Positions 23,621 to 36,968 of a stretch of 64,000 bases of DNA are shown here, piece after piece. The notes under the pieces are model-generated. The model was given only the letters and a program-made list of their open reading frames with translations. It searched no databases and was not told the DNA's origin. Both the position numbers and the translations under genes were made by a program. Position 1 is the first letter of the stretch; each line of letters starts with the position of its first letter. Source of the DNA: Quillaja saponaria (Eukaryota > Streptophyta > Magnoliopsida > Fabales > Quillajaceae); the NCBI GenBank assembly GCA_029379385.1, contig CM055605.1, forward strand, positions 5,925,001-5,989,000, read 5' to 3'.

Positions 23621-25067
23621 CATGTCCCTTCTCCATGTAGAGAGGCACTTACTGACTTTCTTATTACTTCCCTAGCTAGTTCCTCTTATTATTATAATAA
23701 TGCACAAAGCAATACAGTAGCAAATAGTACTCTTGGGATTCATCAAAATACAAAATACAAATCATGCTCCAGTACATGGTGTTTGTTAGCATTCTAAACT
23801 AGCTATAGCTGCTTTTAAGTATTCTCTTAATCAGAGTCTCAAACTGAGCATGGCAGATGTGGTGAGATCAGATATTTAGGTTACATAACAATTTTCAGTT
23901 GCAGTTGTGATTTGAAACGTCAAACAATTAGCTATTTAGCAAGGCAACAAAAATAAATTTTAATTTCTTATGAAAAATGTTCACACAGTTGATTCTCTTA
24001 TTAGATCTTATAATACTAATTAGAGAATGATTAAATCATGAATAACATAAGCAAGTGATCACCCACTTTGGATTGTAAATATCTATTACATAGGCCACAC
24101 AAGTATTATCATAATGAATATGTATGCCGGCCATTTGGGGCTGGGAGTTTGACGAAATGAAAATGATGACAAATGCATTTATTTTTTTTTAATTGCAGGC
24201 AGATAGAGATTTATATAAGTCAGTTGTACATGGACGACCCTGTGCGCGAACACACTTTCATATAATTAATTTTGTGTTTTTGCTTTATTGCTTATCTAAA
24301 AGTCAAGTGCTACTAGAAGCTTATAAAAAAGTTAGGAGATTTCAATGTTGAAAAGTTTTGTAAAGACGGGATAAGATTCCTAGTTCTTGGGACAGCCAAG
24401 AGATAGTAGTACTAGTTGAATCAATTTCCGAAGTAAAAATTATGGATGAAATATTGTAGTACTATTGCTCTTTTGACTTTGTGTTTATCTATTAAATGGA
24501 AGAAAGGGATCTAGGGAAGGCTCTATTTATCCAAATCCTTTGATAAACTTATAAGAAAAATAAAAATAGGAAGCAATCAAGCTCCACTACTTAATGGATG
24601 TTTTTGTTAATTTTCAGATATCCTTTACCATCATAGTTCCAAGATTTTTTTATTTTATTTTTTTGCTATCTGGTAGGAAAACTTTGAACATTCAATTCAA
24701 AGGTTAACCTAATCATTTATATTTGTTTAAAATAAAAATATTATCAATCCACAAAAATTTTGTTAATTTGATACATATGGAATATGATATATAAGATCAA
24801 ATAAGTAAGATAATTATCGATATGTAATTATACATCGTTAAGATTAAGAGACTTAATATTATATATAATTTTATAAGACTTTTTTATATATTAATTAATT
24901 AATTATAAGAGTGAGATTCTAATATAACTCCAAACTTCATATGCTAGGATAATGAAACGGCATCTATGTCATATACAAATTATTTAAAAAAAAAAAAAAA
25001 AATGTCAAACCAGTTATGTGGTTGTCTACTAGGTGGCATGGATATTATTTTTCCAAGACCTCAAGTT
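23621..25067. other. Intergenic upstream of the pathogen-related gene
   Basis: AT-rich, with a poly(A) run at about 24987-25002. It contains the promoter of the downstream gene at its right end. No other coding segment found. Confidence 0.45.
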
Positions 25068-25075
25068 TATATAAA
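25068..25075 (+). promoter_or_regulatory. TATA box of pathogen-related protein gene
   Basis: TATATAAA lies 81 bases before the ATG at 25156, a normal plant spacing allowing a short 5' UTR. Confidence 0.6.
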
Positions 25076-25155
25076 GCCTGAGGGTCTGACACATTTTCCC
25101 TGTACATAATATCTTTCAAGTTCCTCTCAGAGAGACTAATTAATAATCATTTACC

Positions 25156-26402
25156 ATGGCCAGCAGTACTGAAGAAGCAGTAGCTTCAGATGAAGTTGTA
25201 GGAGACAAATACAGGTCCTTCTTGTATGATGAGGCAGAGAAAACCACTCATTGGAGACATGGTGGTCCTCCCACTTATGAAAGTGTTAACCAGCTCTTTG
25301 AAGAAGGCAGAACTAAGGTCTACCACTCTACCTCTCATAGTCTCATACAACATCACTTTCTGTTCTTCTTGTTAATTTGCTGATTTAGATTGTTTATTAT
25401 CAATTTGCAGGAATGGCCTAAAGGATCATTGGAGGAAATAGTACAAAATGCAATAAAGTCATGGGAGATGGAACTCTCTCACAAAACTCGCTTACAAGAC
25501 TTCAAGACCATAAATCCTGAGAAATTTAAACTCTTTGTGAATGGTAAATTCAAGTTTTTTAAAGATTTAGTTCAAATAATCTCTTGATGTCTTTTAAGAA
25601 TTTCACTATACTTTACTAGGGTGAGGTCGCTTCTACAAATTATGTAGAGTTTGAAAAGAAGAACTTAACTGTTTTAGTTCACCAATAAAGAGTCTTATCA
25701 GTCTGAGCATAGCTCAAGTGACATAATATTAGAGCCTAATGCACTCCCCTCATCCCCAGGTTGTGAATTCAATCCTCAGCCTCCCCACAAATCAAAAAAG
25801 AAATAGATGAATCTTGGTTCTCTCTCTAATATATATATATATATATATAACCATCATGATGTATGTTCTCTTTTTACAGGAAGAGAGGGATTAACTGGAG
25901 AAGAAACTCTTGAGATAGGTAGTTATAATGCTTTGTTAAAGAGTTCATTGCCAGAGGGATTGAAGTACTACAAAGCAGAAGAAGAGACATTTGAATCATC
26001 ACATGAAGCTTTTCGATCGGCATTTCCTCGTGGATTTGCTTGGGAAGTTCTTCAAGTTTATACTGGACCACCAGAAATTGCTTTCAAGTTCAGACACTGG
26101 GGCTTCTTTGAAGGACCTTTCAAAGGACATGCTCCTACTGGAAAGATAGTTGAGTTCTATGGCTTGGGAACTCTAAAGGTATGCTTGCTTCACTAGTATT
26201 GACAAATTTGTTCTCTAGTTCAAAATATTACTACTATCTTTATATAAAATTTCTAGAGATCTTTATTTATAATTAATTATAAGTAAAATAGATCAAGGGC
26301 GAACCTGAATTAAGATTTATTAATCCGATTCAAATTATGTGTCCGATCAGATAATAATTTAATTCGAAATAGTTAAAATTTATTCTAGAATAAACTTAAC
26401 TA

Positions 26403-26436
<34 letters not shown>

Positions 26437-26617
26437 CCTTAGTTTTTCCATCTGCAATTTATTATCACTTTAATTTCCACTACAGGTTGATGAAACGCTG
26501 AGGGTGGAGGAGGCAGAGGTTTACTATGACCCAGCAGAGTTAATTGGAGACCTTTTAGTAGGAGATACAAGTGATACTACTGCCACTGGTCAAGGCTGTC
26601 CATTCTCCAACAAATAG
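25156..26617 (+). CDS. Pathogen-related protein (SnoaL-like fold family)
   Basis: Four exons, 25156-25317, 25411-25543, 25880-26178 and 26486-26617, total 726 nt (241 residues). The sequence closely resembles Arabidopsis At1g78780-type and barley pathogen-related proteins: KYRSFLYDEAEKTTHWRHGG, PPTYESVNQLFEEGRTKEWP, SLEEIVQNAIKSWEMELSHK, ETLEIGSYNALLK, FPRGFAWEVLQVYTGPPEIA, FKFRHWGFFEGPFKGHAPTG and EEAEVYYDPAEL near the C-terminus. The family has a SnoaL/NTF2-like fold; its substrate, if any, is unknown, and members are noted for stress or pathogen induction. No signal peptide, so cytosolic. (AT)n microsatellites sit in introns 2 (25832-25849) and 3 (26403-26433). A broken paralogue lies 1.5 kb upstream. 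Confidence 0.93.
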
Positions 26618-27603
26618 TAATCTGCACAATTAATTAAGTGTTTTCAGTGTTGATTGCATCTAGCTAAGTTTGAATAATATAATTACTACATCATCCCACT
26701 TATTTGATATTTTTCTTCTACTAATTAAAATCACAACATTAATCTCAATACCAGTATTAACTTATGTATATATTTATTTATTTAATAATCAGGTGCGTCT
26801 GGATTAGATTACGATTATTTTGACTAATTATTATTTTGATTTGATTAAATGCAGATCGTTAACTTCAGGAATAGAAAATATATACGAAAATTTTACTTCT
26901 CCACAAATGAGATTTAAACTCAAAATCAATGAAAATGAATTGAAGTTGTGCTTTATAAAGGGTGCTTTTCCTTATATTTTACGACTCATTTGGGCCAAGG
27001 TCTTCAGTCAAGGCCCAAAACTTTGGCTAAATTATTAGAATCTGTTAGCCCAAATTCTATTGCTCCAAACAAAATCCCAATATCAATATTTCTTACTAAA
27101 AAAAAAATTAAAAATAATTGGTATTTACTGAGTCAAATTAATCTATCTTCTAGTCGAATTGAACATTATACACACAAAAAATGCACTAGTTAATAATATA
27201 TATAAAATCTTATAAATATGACTATTTTAAATGAATTTAGTTTTGCTTATTTTTTTCTTAAACTTTTAACATAACATTAATATATTACAATTATATTTAT
27301 TGTAGACAATTAGGTATAATATTATCAATATTAAATTAAAATAATCATGACATTATTGGTTCAATCATTATATCTGTTAATAAGGATTGATTGAACCAGT
27401 AATTCAAAAATTGATGATGAGAATAATATTAGGTTTGTTTGAATACAGTAAATTGAAATTACAATTAGGAATTAAAACATTCAGTTTTAATTTTTCTCTT
27501 TGGTGCACATTCAGAATTATATTTAATTTTTTTTAACTCAATTCTCATAAATTAATAAATACCTATAAAACATCATTTTTAATTTGTATGGGTAGTGCTT
27601 AAA

Positions 27604-27652
<49 letters not shown>

Positions 27653-28494
27653 TATATATTATTAACAATCACTTATTTATTACGATACATCATATTATAA
27701 CATCGGCCACCACCAATTGCCATTCTTTAGCTATTGGCAACTTCATCCGCCATGAACGCCACCACTAAAAACAATATCGTTAACCCACCGTATATGAGAC
27801 CGACCACATTTAAAACCCCCAAATATAACAAAAACTACCATACCATTAACTACAATTAAAATAAATAAAGATAACAATAACTACCATGAAAACCTACCCA
27901 AAATAATAACAACCATTATTAGGATACGAACAACGTTGTCAAAACTCACTAGAAACAACAAAAATTACAGCCAAAAGTCGTAGAAAATTACTACAACAAC
28001 CACTGAAAAAAGCGCCACCCGTTGTTGGAGGCCATAAGGGATGATCACAACATCATTCCAATTGTAAATTTTTATTTTATCAAAACTCATAGTAATTTAA
28101 TTAATTAGAATTAAGGTTTTAAAATTTTAATTTCAATTATAATTAAATGAATTTAAAGGACACTAAAGTTTGAAGCCAAGTTACAAATACTATGCTGTTG
28201 AACGTTAATTTAGGCGAGGAAGTTTATTCTTTTGGCGGCTGATCTATTAGAACCCAATAATAATATCATAATTAGGTAAATATTCAAACTACGGAAAAAG
28301 AAAAGAAAACAATGGTGAATATGAATTAACTTCAAAGGGGAAGTATATGGCTCAGCTTCGCCGTCGTCACCCAATTTATACGATTATTGCGGTTTCGCTT
28401 CCATAATCATAGTACTTAGTTATGTGTCTTTTGCTTTGATCGCACCCAACCGTCTCTCTTTGTATATGAAGCTAGTAGTTTCACTTGACAGGAG
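26618..28494. other. AT-rich intergenic with (TA)n
   Basis: No gene supported. A long imperfect (TA)n array occupies about 27607-27658. The segment at about 27700-28050 is CA-rich in short AAC/ACC words without a frame. The last ~200 bases are the upstream region of the prenyl synthase gene. Confidence 0.5.
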
Positions 28495-31400
28495 ATGATG
28501 ATATTTTCTCGTGGATTTTATCGGATTTCCAGAAATCTGAGAAGTAGCTTGAATGGATGCCGGGGGTTTTTATTTCTTGAAGACCAGAAACGCGAATTTC
28601 GTTTGACCCATAATTTTAATTTGCTTACAGACTCTACTGAAAAGGTAATGCCCTTCCAAGCTCTCAACTTTTCTGTTTTTTGACTTTGAATATGGCTTCT
28701 CGAGCTGCCCATCCATTTGTATGCTTACAGGAATATTTAAGAAATACCCAATACTTCTTTTTGAATGGGGCAGTTGTTTTAGATCAAAGTTCTGAACTTT
28801 GTTAATTTTCTTCTTGTTTCTACGATCAATTGAAGCGGTGCTAGCAATGTGTTTTGTGGGTTCACGTCTCTGTCTGTCTTCACATTCACTCTTTCACCGA
28901 CACAAACACAAATGCACACGAAAATAATTTCTTACTCCATTACTTGTTTATATCTCTCACGCGTAAACCATTCACACTTGTTGTTGCAATGCTATTCTTC
29001 AAAGTTTTTTGGTAATCATGATCAATGACTGTCTGCAGTCTGCACATATGTATAGAGGAATTATATCCCGCTTATATCCGTTTCTGGTGATTTTCAGGTT
29101 CTGAGTGGAGAAGTAATCTTCAAGGATCTGCCTGCTTTTTATAGTTCTAGACATCAAATCCATAATCAGAGCAGCTCCATAGTTGAGGTTAGATGTTGCA
29201 TTTTTTACATTATGTTCTGATTTGTACATTATGCTGATATATGAGCTGATAATTTCACCTACCTAATTGTTTTACATGAGAAGGAAAGTGAAATTATATT
29301 AAATAAGCAAAACAGTCAAAACTTAAATCTTTTGTGCGTGATCCTACTCTTCATCTAAATTTAAATAACTGTCTACTGAGATGTTTAAATACTGTTTTCA
29401 GGAACAAGACCCATTTTCACTTGTTGCAGATGAACTATCACTTCTTGCTAACAGATTACGCTCAATGGTAATTGCTGAGGTATCATGTCGTTCTTTCTCT
29501 TGTATTTTGTCTTATAATGAATATTTTTTTATGAATAGTGTTTTCTTGGATGCATTCCTTATGGTATAGATAATAATTAAGATCTTATCTAATCAGAGGT
29601 GGATATTATGTTCCAGGTTCCTAAGCTTGCATTGGCTGCTGAATACTTTTTTAAAATGGGTGTGGAAGGAAAGAGGTTTCGTCCGACGGTAATAATAATA
29701 ATCTTTTCCATATTGTTATACATTTCCTCTTTCATCAACAAGTTATATGACATTTACACTAGGTATGAGTTTCAGTAATTCACTTGTGTCTCTAAACTAG
29801 CCTTTTCTATGAAGTTATTCCTTCACATTATGATACAGAATAGACAGAACTTGTAGGCATAGAGGAGAAAAAGAAGAGACAAAAGGGGAAAGGCATAAGG
29901 ACCAACATTGCAGACCCTCAATAACTCATTTGGTATCCAAAAGTCAAGTCTGAAATAGCAACTAGATCATATGCCATCAACTAGGCAACCTGAACCTAAG
30001 ATTAGTAACTCTGCCCTATCTTTACCACCGGGTCACCGCATAATCCTAGAAAACAGTAATTAACCCAAATCCCGGTTTGATGCATCCTATAACCCAATTA
30101 CTTATTATACTGTAATGATTGCACAAGTCCCTAATAATGATTCCCATAAATATTATCATCATATTCAACATGACATACCAACTCTATATCAATCCTAAGT
30201 ATGAAAGGACACACACAAACACACATACACCCCCATTAGTGTCACGTGCACATATACACTTCTACATGGACGTGTGAAAGTTCATTTCATGACATACTAT
30301 GGGCTTGGAGATACTGGAAATCCCTAAGAGTCAGGACACAACATGCTTGACATACTGATATATATAGCTAGTTGAAATGCTTTTCTTTTTACCTTATTTG
30401 AATCTATTTAATTGCATCACGTTCCAAGTATTCTATTAACTGGTCCTATTTCTTGAAAATGATAGTTCAAATACAGTGTCAACATATCTGTATTTTTCTC
30501 TCATTGATATTTTTGTTAACTTAGACTGTAAGTTTTAACTCCAAGTAGTACATGTGTGTATTTGGTGGGTGGGTTGGTGTGTGCATGCCTGCAAGCACAC
30601 ATGCAATCTAGACCTAGATTTGGTATTTTCTGTTTGGTCAATCTCGTGTGTTCGTAATGCACTAAACCTTTCAAGTTACTTGTTAGAATAACTCAATCTT
30701 AATTGTAATCTTTATTTTTTAGATTGGATTTGTCTACTTTTTTTTAGCTTTGTTTCACCTCTCTTCGCTCTCTGTCTGCTACTTGCATCCAACCCTTGTG
30801 TCTGTTTAGATTAACATTGACAAATGTATGATTTATCAGTTGACACTAATAAAATAGTCTTGGTATGTGTTGCATCATTCTTTTGTGTATGGGATAACAG
30901 GTGTATGTTCTGTGCAGGTTTTATTGTTAATGTCGACAGCTTTAAACTTACCTATCCCTGAACTACTTCCCCCTGATGAGCTAGGAGGGACTTTGACAAC
31001 TGAACTACGTTCAAGACAGCAATGTATAGCTGAAATAACAGAGATGATACATGTCAGTCCTTCAGATTTTTTCACTTCATGAATTAATTATCTTTCTATG
31101 ATATTGCTGATCTTAGCATACATAGGATTAAATATTTGATTTAGTTGTTCATGAATGAGACTCATCTAGGGTCTTGGTTCCAGTTTCTATTTGGTTTAAC
31201 ATATCTGCTATTATGTCTTTACAAAAGGAGTGCCTGAAAAGCATGATGTTGATTAACTTGCGCAACTTCACATTTCCTCAGTTCTCTATCATACTTCTAC
31301 CCTAGCTTATGAACATTGATTTGATTCTTTCCAAGCGAAGGATGTGTTAAAGTTCTTTGATACTATGTGTCATAGAAATTGCAATTTTTCTTCTTTTGTT

Positions 31401-34400
31401 TTTATCTCCCTGTGGGTCAGTGATTTTGATTTGACAGATTTTGTTTGGTTTGCACTTTTTGAGACTTTCCCTCGTATCTGTCAAGTCGTGTCAATCTAAA
31501 ACTTTCATTGTATACAAACACAAACCTATGACTCTTTGTTTATTAGTTGTCTAGTGGAAATTGAAACTTACTGAGCACACATCAGTACTTGAGCTTAAGG
31601 AAGGACATCACCTCGAGAGAAATGTCCTAAACTAAGTTACAATTTCCATTGGCTGCTGTAGTCATTTCTCTGTTATTTAGAGTTGATGCTAACTAAAATA
31701 TATTTGGAGTTTGCTTGATCAGAAGGTCATCTTGAGTGAAAAAAACCAATTTGTAGTAATATTGCTACAAGGTGTCCATGTTCAGTTATGGTAGCAGGTT
31801 CTTGTGTAGACTGGAAATAAATCATTGATATTTTCGTTGAGGCTATTTGCTCAGTGGTTTCAAAATACACATTCCTTAAGTTCTATATTTTGCAAGTACA
31901 CAAAAATCTAACTGTTAGTACATCTATCTGGTTTTGCAGCTGTCAGATTTTTCAAAAGTTTGTGAGTCTCTAGAAAAGTTTTTATTGAAATATTGTGCTT
32001 TATATGAATAATTGCATCTTATTTCTATTACCATTGCAATTTCCAATTTCAGTGCACTTGAACCGTGGATCAATTGATTGTTTCTTGACTGATACAGATG
32101 ACTCAGTATGAAGATGAGGGATTTAGATTAATTGGCATAATTGTTTAATATTTCCTCTATGTGCTTTCTTGTAACACCTGATTAGCTGATTATTTACCCT
32201 TAGCAGATATAAATTTTAAACCACAATTGAATGAAATTTTAGGAAACTTTTTTTTTATCTGCTGGTGATCTTAGTTCATGCTAATTGGAAAGTTCAATGA
32301 CAATAATGAGGTGCCTATTTTGTTGGATTGGGTATGATCTAGACTAGAATTTGCTCATCTTTTGTGACCAGAGATAGCAAAGATAGGGCTGTCTTATTTT
32401 CAGCAATGTAATCATAATTTTTTGGTGCAGGTAGCAAGTCTTCTTCATGATGATGTCTTGGATGATGCAGAGACAAGACGTGGAATTCATTCATTAAATT
32501 CTGTAATGGGAAATAAGGTATGGATATACGTTTGTTATGCAAAACATGTTGCCTTGACCTTTCATGAATATTTATTGGACAAGAAATAACTCCAGTATTA
32601 TGTTAAAATCTCCTGTTTGGTCATATCTTTTATGAAAGGTTTTTTGGATCTAAATTCTGGAGGCTGTAGCCTGAATTGCTGCTTTGTTATTATAATGCAG
32701 TTAGCAGTGTTAGCAGGAGATTTTTTGCTTTCGCGAGCTTGTGTTGCACTTGCTTCTTTGAAAAACACAGAGGTATGCAATATCTTACGTATTCTCAATA
32801 AAGTAATCTAGCCTAAATAGTGATCCACAAACTTTGTCCTTATCAGCTTAAAACTTCTCATCTGCCTTAGCTCCATGCGCCTGTAGGTTGTGTCATTGCT
32901 GGCAACTGTGGTAGAGCACCTTGTAACAGGGGAAACCATGCAAATGACTTCTACATCTGAGAAACGGTGTAGGTATGCTTCTGTTTAATGTTTATCTCCT
33001 ATCCTTACCTTTTTTTTCCTTTCTGTATCTAGTGCCATATGCTCTGTGAGTTGAATGTTTAATTTGTATGTTCCCTTGCAGGATCTGAGTAGGTCCTATA
33101 AGGATTTTTATGCTCCTTTGATTATTGATGTGTTATTACTTATCCAAAAATAAAAGTATCTTAGTTCGCATTCGCTTTTCCCTCTTGTTTATTAGGATCC
33201 TTCATTGACCAATTTTCTTTTAGCCAGCTATTTTTCTTTCTGAAAGTGGTATAACCGTAGAAGCCTATAGGTAGGTAAGCGATAGGTACTTTTAAGCCTT
33301 AATTTGAACATATTTTTTGAAGATCACTGCAAATTTAGCACATTTTAATAGTGGTCAATGTTTATTTTTTATTTTTTTATTTTTCTATCACTTGAATCTG
33401 TTGCTAGACTATGTTGTTATGGGTCTTGAGCACTTGCATACTGGATACTGCACATGAGCAGAAACTCCCACAAATATTAATGCATGCGAAGGAATACAAT
33501 TGGGTCATTACTAAATAGAGGCATATGATCTCTCATAACTTCTATGTTTCTGTTTCACTCTCACATATGTTGACGCCATGCTTTTTCACAATTTGATCAT
33601 ATCTTGTTCTGCACTTCCATTTTCTATTTTTCAGAGAAAAAAAGGTTGAAAATAATTGTGTTTTTCAATACAGCATGGAGTATTATATGCAGAAGACATA
33701 CTACAAGACTGCATCTTTGATTTCTAATAGTTGCAAGGCAATTGCCCTGCTTGCTGGGCAAACAGCTGAAGTTGCAACTTTGGCTTTTGAGTATGGAAGA
33801 AATCTGGTTTGTATATCCTTGGATTGGCCTCTCTTATTTTTCTCAGTATAGTATTTTGTCTAAGAGAGAATATGATATAGCTTTTCAGAAAAGAGAAGAA
33901 ATTAAAACAAAAAAGTTTCTTCAGGAAATCTCCAACTAACTAAAGCCTTGAATCATATTCTAGGCTTGGTAAATAAGTGAACCCTAAAATACTCTTCTTC
34001 TGCTAAATCAATTGGGAGACTTTACAGAAGCATTACATTCGATTGAGTCAATAAAAAGTGATCAACATTACTATCATCGTGTATTATTACGCACCTCATT
34101 TACTGGCAGATTGAACTGTGTAATATGTATTATCCAATATCATCTGGACAAGTGTGAGTCCTGGCTGTATAAATGATTTCCATGGAGCCCCAGTTGTGAT
34201 CAGCTCTTTTGAGGTTAAGGGCATGTTGGTCAGAGCTTTCCCAGACCATGCCAATAACAATATGGCCTGTATCATGTGTCACAATTCATCCTCTCAACTA
34301 TATAGAGGTCTATTTTCATTATAGAAAGTCCTTATTGCTGTACTTGTAATAATTTTTCCAGTCATCTTTATTGAGAATGTTTGAACTTCAAACTTGTTGC

Positions 34401-36121
34401 TCTTGCTCACAATAGCAAGGTACATTAAGTGTAGAGTGAATTATCTTTTCATCAAAGTGCATACCAATTTCTTTGACTTCAAATCATGGCCAACCTCATT
34501 TGTACCCTGAATTGAATGTAAACAATGTTAACATCTCTAATCATAGAGACCTTCAAGATGACTATATTTCATTTTCTTCTTTGACAGGGACTGGCATTCC
34601 AGTTGATAGATGACGTACTTGATTTCACAGGCACATCAGCTTCCCTTGGGAAGGGTTCTTTATCTGATATTCGCCATGTAATATCATCTAATCTAAATTG
34701 GTGTTTTAATTTATAACTTGCGATAGTCTATTGAAAGCAAATGAAGCCTAGTAGATGTCTTTTCTTGTTTAATGTTGCATATTTTCTTTTGGGTGGAAAT
34801 TATCTACAGTTTGTGCCTTGAACTAATGGAGCATTGCTGAAAGTCTGATTGTCATTTGCTTCTGGTTGAAAACTTCTAGGTAGATGATTGTAGATATACA
34901 GACCTTGGAATTCTTATTTGTTGTCCACTTATAGTGGTAGTTTTGGACCATCGATGTAGGTAATCCTTTTCCAGATGCAAAACTAAACAGTAAATTGCTC
35001 CCCACCCCACCCCACCCCACCCCACCCCACCCCACCACCACCAAGTAATCACTTAGCAACTTGTACAATGTAAACAAAGTAGTTGAAACTAACAAGTAAT
35101 CCTTATAATATTTGAGAAAAGTAGATGGTCAGCATCACTTAATTACTAAACTTGAGTAATTGTACAGAAAACTAATATTGGCCTAACATTTTGCATATAA
35201 ATTCTATTTTGTCATTCTATTGAATGCATTCCACGCTGGTATTTTATGCTTCTATCAGTTGTTCAGGTAGGTTAGAATATAATACTTCATCAGAGCCAAG
35301 TAAAGCACACAGTCAATGCAGACCTTGCAGCGGGTTTGTTGTTTGTTAGATGGCTTTGTTCTGGTTGGTGTTCTAAAGTCCAAACTCTACATGTGAAATT
35401 GTGAACTCTCGTAAATACTTTTTAACTGTGTAGTTTTCTTCCTTCATTCCACGGTTTTCTTCATTTTATTCACCTCACCTTTTTAATTTCATACACAATT
35501 TTCATGCCTGAGTTACTCAATTTACTAAATTGAAACTGAATCTGACTAGAAGGAAGGGCTGTTACTTCTTGCATTATAACCTTAAAAGTGCTTATATATT
35601 TTTTTTGAAGGGAAAAGGTGTTTATACTTTATATAGATGATGCTGATTGTTGTGGAAAACAAAAATTTACAGGGAATTGTAACAGCTCCTATATTGTTTG
35701 CCATGGAAGAATTCCCTCAGTTGCGAGCAGTTGTTGACCGGGGCTTTGATGACCCTGCAAATGTTGATCTTGTAAGTCTGATCACTCATAAGCATTGCAT
35801 GTAGTTAGTGATGTTCCCCCAACAATATATACAGGACAGATACATACATACAAAACTTGGTAGCATTGTATGTCCTTAGTGTCATGACTCTAAGACTTGC
35901 ATCTACATACTCTTGATAACTACATGGACATGGAAATATAGGCTCTGGAATATCTTGCAAAAAGCCGAGGCATACAGAGAACGAGGGAGCTAGCCATGAA
36001 GCATGCTAATCTTGCAGCAGCAGCAATTGATTCTCTACCCGAGAACGATGATGAAGAAGTAAGGAAATCAAGGAGGGCACTTGTAGATCTTACACATATA
36101 GTCATCACAAGAAACAAATGA
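28495..36121 (+). CDS. SPS3: Long-chain all-trans polyprenyl (solanesyl) diphosphate synthase, SPS3-like
   Basis: Twelve exons (28495-28644, 29098-29187, 29402-29479, 29617-29688, 30918-31052, 32431-32517, 32701-32772, 32887-32972, 33674-33806, 34588-34677, 35673-35771, 35942-36121) total 1272 nt (423 residues), nearly the same as Arabidopsis SPS3 (At2g34630). The basic, Arg-rich start ([20 protein letters not shown]) fits a mitochondrial presequence. Trans-prenyltransferase motifs are intact: GKRFRP at 124-129, first Asp-rich motif DDVLDD at 182-187, [13 protein letters not shown], and second motif [13 protein letters not shown] with DDVLD at 309-313. The enzyme extends allylic diphosphates with IPP to make the ubiquinone side chain. 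Intron 10 contains a (CCCCA)n repeat; introns 4 and 5 exceed 1.2 kb without a second gene. Confidence 0.95.
34999..35036. repeat. (CCCCA)n microsatellite in SPS intron 10
   Basis: About seven near-perfect CCCCA units. The complementary strand reads (TGGGG)n, which has the G-run spacing needed for a G-quadruplex. It lies in an intron, about 320 bases after the exon 10 donor. Confidence 0.9.
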
Positions 36122-36645
36122 AAAAGATGGGGATCATCATAATACTTGGAAGAAACAATGTTGCATCACAGCCATCTATTCAATTTTTCTCTCATTGTTC
36201 CCGCAAGGGTAGGGGTTAACTCCTTTTTGTTTCTAGAAATTAGTTGTGATTCAATTTGTTTTTTCAAATATTCTTAATAAATTGAGTTCTCCAACACTGT
36301 AAATTAGGATTTGTAGGCTAACCACTTTAGAATCTTTTTGTTAATTCGAATTCGAAACCTTCAAGTTGAAAGTTTCATGTTTCAATCTCTAGAATAGTGC
36401 AAGGATTACCTATCAAAAATATAACAAACAACATAAAGAATGAAAGAAAAAACAAAAACCGATAGAGTTGAAATTTATCTTTCTATTATTATAACTATAA
36501 AATTGGTACACAATATCATGTCAAATTACATCAAACCAACTCTATAAAAAAATAAAAAAATTGACAAAGAATCTAGGTAACAAATTCTTCAAAACTATGA
36601 CAAGTGCTTGTTGATGTCTCTGCCTTAGACCAAGAGTTGTTGCTG
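36122..36645. other. Convergent intergenic spacer
   Basis: Contains the 3' UTRs of the prenyl synthase (+) and the SAUR-like gene (-). Nothing else seen. Confidence 0.5.
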
Positions 36646-36968
36646 CTAACAAGTTGTGACCTGCTGTTGTGAAAGTACACAGAGCATAGCCTTCTGAATA
36701 TCCGGAGTTACATATCCTTGAGACCGTAGTATGAGAATGACATACTCCAAGAAAACACTATCGCATGTTAATTTGATAGGCCCGTTGTTTGTGAGTCCAA
36801 ACTCCTCCTCTGACATCTTCAATAGCTCTTTAAAGACATCTGTGCCGAGATATTCTAAAGGAACTTTAAACCTTTCTGATCGCTGCTGTAGACAATAAAG
36901 TGACCTTTCCTGGTTGCCATAATCTGCCTCTTCTTTGAAATCTTCACAATCTTTTTTAGATTCATCAT
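36646..36968 (-). pseudogene. SAUR-family gene with a one-base frameshift
   Basis: The minus strand opens MMNLKKIVKISKKRQIMATR and continues KGHFIVYSSDQK, the standard SAUR lead-in. The next SAUR segment is in the adjacent frame: RFKVPLEYLGTDVFKELLKM, SEEEFGLTNNGPIKLTCDSV, FLEYVILILRSQGYVT, ending QQQVTTC and a stop. The switch falls at CAGAAAGGTTT (about 36871-36878 on the plus strand); one more A would restore a single frame of about 107 residues, a typical SAUR size. Functional SAURs inhibit PP2C.D phosphatases and so promote H+-ATPase-driven cell expansion. It is either a young pseudogene or a homopolymer sequencing error. Intronless, as usual for SAURs. Confidence 0.82.
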
